Part shown: positions 61,016 to 64,000 of the stretch, one piece after another
How positions within the stretch are numbered: the stretch's first letter is position 1
Layout: every line of letters starts with the position of its first letter
Assembly: GCA_008933995.1 (NCBI GenBank)
Contig: WARS01000044.1
Span: forward strand, 3,284,429-3,348,428
DNA: 64,000 nucleotides
From: Datnioides undecimradiatus
Taxonomy: Eukaryota > Chordata > Actinopteri > Lobotiformes > Datnioididae
Reading direction: 5' to 3'
The notes under the pieces: model-generated
Databases searched by the model: none
What the model saw: only the letters and a program-made list of their open reading frames with translations
Told to the model about the DNA's origin: nothing
Made by a program: the position numbers and the translations under genes

Positions 61016-61985
61016 AAATCTGACCCGGTTAAAGAGGTGACACCAGGGGACACACTGCGGGGTGTCAGAGTCAGGGCACGACAAAACACTGTCCTCACAC
61101 TTCTGTTGGTGCAGTGATCCGCTTTATCGGATGTGTTACTGACACTGGACAAAAGGACTCTCAAACACCAGGGCCGTAACCAGGAAGCGGTCCTACTGGG
61201 TGAGGTCAAGGTCCCGTTAACCACTGAGCCATACATAACAAAAACAACACCAGTTATTTTATTATTTTAGTTTATCATCTGTAGATGTTAATTTCACTAA
61301 AAGGGCTAAGTGGATACAAAAGGTTGCATTCAGGAATTAAGCAGTGGTGGTGTAATGCTCGAGAATCAGATTCCTGGGCAAAGTGGGCCCCTGCCCTTGG
61401 GGGTTGTTTCGTGTTTATATCATTAAAACATCCTAAAAAAAACCCCCCAAAAACACACAACTCAATCGATTGCATCACCCATTTATATTAACATTTTCAT
61501 TATGTGGTTTCTGTGACATCTTGTTTAGGAATATGCAACAAAAGTGCAATATCACCATAAAACATCCTGGAGAAAAGCTGAGTCACTGCATTATTTCCTG
61601 TCTTTTCCACTGTGTAAAAGAGGTGCCCTGTTTTAACGTTTACCTTACAGTGCATAATTGGTTTTAACCAAAAAGTTTTAACCAAATTTTCCTCCGGGAT
61701 CCCTTTGCGTATTAAGAAAGTACCCCTGGAGTGTAAATTCATTATCATAATATCTGGGAATAGCTGGTATTTGTATCTGCAGATATGAAGAGAGACAACA
61801 AAACACTGACATGACATTTTTGCCAAGGGAATAGATTAAAACTATTTTTCAGTGTTGTTTCATAATAAAGCATATTTTTAAGCAGTTCATATTTGAGAGT
61901 TTGGCAGTATGGTTGCAGATTTTAGAGAGAAAGGAGAAATTTATACTGATTCTCATCAAACCCATGTTATTTTGCTTTGCTTTGT
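61016..61985. other. Intergenic gap between tektin-like gene and stmnd1
   Basis: No coding exon is recognised. Sequence is AT-rich and holds no clear repeat. Confidence 0.6.
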
Positions 61986-61989
61986 ATCT

Positions 61990-61995
61990 TTTATT
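61990..61995 (-). terminator. Tektin-like gene polyadenylation signal (AATAAA)
   Basis: AATAAA on the minus strand about 70 nt past the stop codon, the first such signal downstream. Confidence 0.6.
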
Positions 61996-62063
61996 AAATT
62001 CTGCAACACCACATGGAAAAGAGCACAGGGTTGCAGTAGAGCGCTAATGCACTCTACCAGGCT

Positions 62064-63904
62064 CTACTGTAAGTAGGAGTGAGCGCTGGAGGGGCCCGTG
62101 CACTGTCTGGGCTTTTTGGCAAGGACCACAATGGTGTTGAGTGCAGGCAGAAAACTCTTGTGCAGGTCTTGGCACTTTTGCTCCACCTCCATTGCTTGTG
62201 CATTTTTGGCCAGGTTGTTCTCAAGAATCATCAGGCGCCTGCGTGTGAGCTCCAGGTCCTGCCTAAAGATAAAGTTTGGCATTAAAAGTGAGTGCATGCA
62301 GAATATTTTAGAGAAAATGCTTAAAATGCCAGGCTTCAGCTACTGTTTGTTCTTGTTAGGGAGGTAAAACTGTGACCCTAGTGAAAGGACAGACTTACTG
62401 AGAGCGAGTCAGCACCGGGTGAAGGTCAGCTGCCATCTTTGTCAGGTCATGTTTCACCAGTGTGAGGCTGATGGTTGGCTGGAGGAGGAGAAACAGGCAA
62501 AGAGATTTAAAGCCATCATACTTTAAGTGCTGCAGCACCTGCATAATAAAAGTTCACTGCAAATATATCTTATCTTAAAAGACACATACCCGGTCTAGGC
62601 AGAGCTCATGTCTGGGTCTCTGGTTGAGGATGTCCAGGCGGTGGGTGGCATGGTGCAGCTTAGAATCACAGTTTCTGATCTGACCCTGCATTTTCTGTAT
62701 GAACGCTGTCTGATCAGAAATTTCGTCCCTTATCTGAAGATTAGAAAAACAACACAAAAGGTTAAGATCGATTGTTCTGTGGATGGTGGAGTAAGTGGGT
62801 AAACAGTGACTATGATCAGGGGAACTGACCCGCTGCCTCTCCCAGATGAGTATATTCTGGACTCTGCTCAGCTCGTTGATCTTCTTTCTCAGGGCCTTGT
62901 CCGTGCTGCTGCATTGGCGCTCTTGAGCATTTTTCAGCTATAATAAGACACATAAATCAGCAAGGTTAGGGAGATAAAAGCCTTAATTTACTTGCTTTGA
63001 TCATCTTTGTAGGATATGAGTGTTACTGCAATTAAAGGGTATGTTTTAATTAAACTTTAAATCCCGTATGCCCTCCTATTTACTGACAGGGGCTTTGTAC
63101 AAGTTAATTTTGCCATAAACTAAGTCCTGAGGTAGGGTCAGTGTTGTCTTACACTTGACAGGGTAAAGCGCAGGTTTCCCATGAAGGAAGAGGAGTCCTT
63201 AATCAGGTCATCAGCTGCCTTGATCAGGTCCTTGCAGCGGGACAGCCACTTGTCATAGCTCACATGGTCTGGCTTGTATTGACCGGCAGGGAGGCGGGAG
63301 CTGGAGGTACTAAGGCCATGGGTGATGCATTTGGTGGTGAGCTTGATGGCTTCAGCCTTGTCTTGAAAATCTGCCAGGAGCTGAGTGCGGATTTCCTTCA
63401 GAGAGCTGGAGGTGAGACGCAACAGAGGAAGACTGTTTTCACCATGTTTCTGGGTTATTTTGTAGCACAGCCACTTAAACCAAAGTGACTGAAGCCTTAA
63501 AACATAAATACTATATTTGTAGATAAAGATGCCCTAGATGTCAGCTCATTATTAAAATGATTCTATAATTTTCCCGGCACTGCTGTTGAAGCCCTAACAT
63601 TGTGTTAACAAGTTTAAACAACATCTAACATGAAGCAGTGAGTTGCAGTATACATGACAAAAAACACAGCAGAACAACTCAGAATCTGTCTGACACACCT
63701 CAGTTTGTCGAGCAGGATGCAGATCTGCTTCTGGAGCAGTTCTCTGATCTCATTGGTCAGCCGCTCTTCCCTCTTCAGCTCAACGAGGACGCGGTCCTGT
63801 CTCAGGGCTGTTGAGCTCAAACTGTTGCTGATCGCCACACAGTCTCTCATGACTTTACTGTACAGCTGCTGCTCCTGGAGACAGCCCTCGACAGTGTCTT
63901 TCAC
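62064..63904 (-). CDS. Tektin-family protein, C-terminal part (5' end outside window)
   Basis: Six exons in phase: 63904-63699, 63405-63153, 62937-62830, 62733-62590, 62478-62399, 62262-62064; 329 residues to the stop. The whole is predicted coiled coil rich in Leu, Lys and Glu. The stretch NQRPRHELCLDR matches the position of the tektin nonapeptide RPNVELCRD at six of nine residues, and the spacing of the helices around it fits the tektin fold. Tektins form filaments on the inner wall of ciliary doublet microtubules. The divergent nonapeptide and C-terminus do not match tektins 1-5 as I know them; tektin-like 1 (CCDC105) is my best candidate but not proven. An AG acceptor opens the rightmost exon, so more coding exons lie beyond 64000. 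Confidence 0.8.
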
Positions 63905-64000
63905 CTGAACACATGGTTAGCACCAACACGGGAAATGCAAGAGAGCAATGTTGAAAACTAATATTTTAAAGAGTTAAAGAGGAAACTGTTGTGAATTACT

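Noticed and set aside
1-64000. CRISPR array, phage or bacterial defence system, tRNA or rRNA genes
   Set aside because: No spaced direct repeats, no prokaryotic operon structure and no structural RNA signature were seen; direct repeats are all simple microsatellites.

Overview
The window is vertebrate nuclear DNA, almost certainly from a spiny-rayed (percomorph) teleost. It holds seven protein-coding genes split by short GT-AG introns, many CA/TG microsatellites, and several diverged interspersed repeats of a kind I recognise from percomorph genomes. All exons below were read by eye from splice sites and reading phase; every internal exon keeps phase with its neighbours.

Layout, left to right. 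1-6.5 kb: no recognisable coding sequence, one CpG-containing block at 4.3-5.1 kb that looks like a promoter and non-coding first exon of an unnamed minus-strand gene. 6.5-14.6 kb (-): mapk15 (ERK7/8), 15 coding exons, with two upstream ORFs and an RFX X-box-like site. 15.7-21.0 kb (-): vps28, the ESCRT-I subunit. 21.2-23.6 kb (+): aunip, head-to-head with vps28 and the only plus-strand gene. 24.4-42.5 kb (-): cap2, an adenylyl cyclase-associated/actin-recycling protein, with large repeat-rich introns, a GC-AG intron, a fold-back transposon-like element and a perfect 21-bp hairpin. 44.5-55.3 kb (-): rbm24, a muscle RNA-binding protein, with a long 3'UTR. 57.7-61.0 kb (-): stmnd1, a stathmin-domain protein with an N-terminal MGC acylation motif. 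62.0-63.9 kb (-): the C-terminal 329 residues of a tektin-family protein whose 5' end lies beyond the window.

The genes do not form one pathway. stmnd1-rbm24-cap2 keep the order and relative orientation they have in the human 6p22 region, while mapk15 and vps28 belong to human 8q24 and aunip to 1p36. Several members (mapk15, stmnd1, the tektin-like gene, and aunip at the centrosome) have cilium or centrosome roles in other animals, and two of their promoters carry RFX-type half sites. cap2 and rbm24 are both muscle-associated.

I found no microbial-type system, CRISPR array, intact transposase, tRNA or rRNA gene. The most unusual signals are a chain of two upstream ORFs leading into mapk15 through successive ATGA start-stop overlaps, a PCNA-binding-type motif and KEN box in aunip, the cap2 intronic hairpin and fold-back element, and a (UG)n tract just ahead of a mapk15 splice acceptor.
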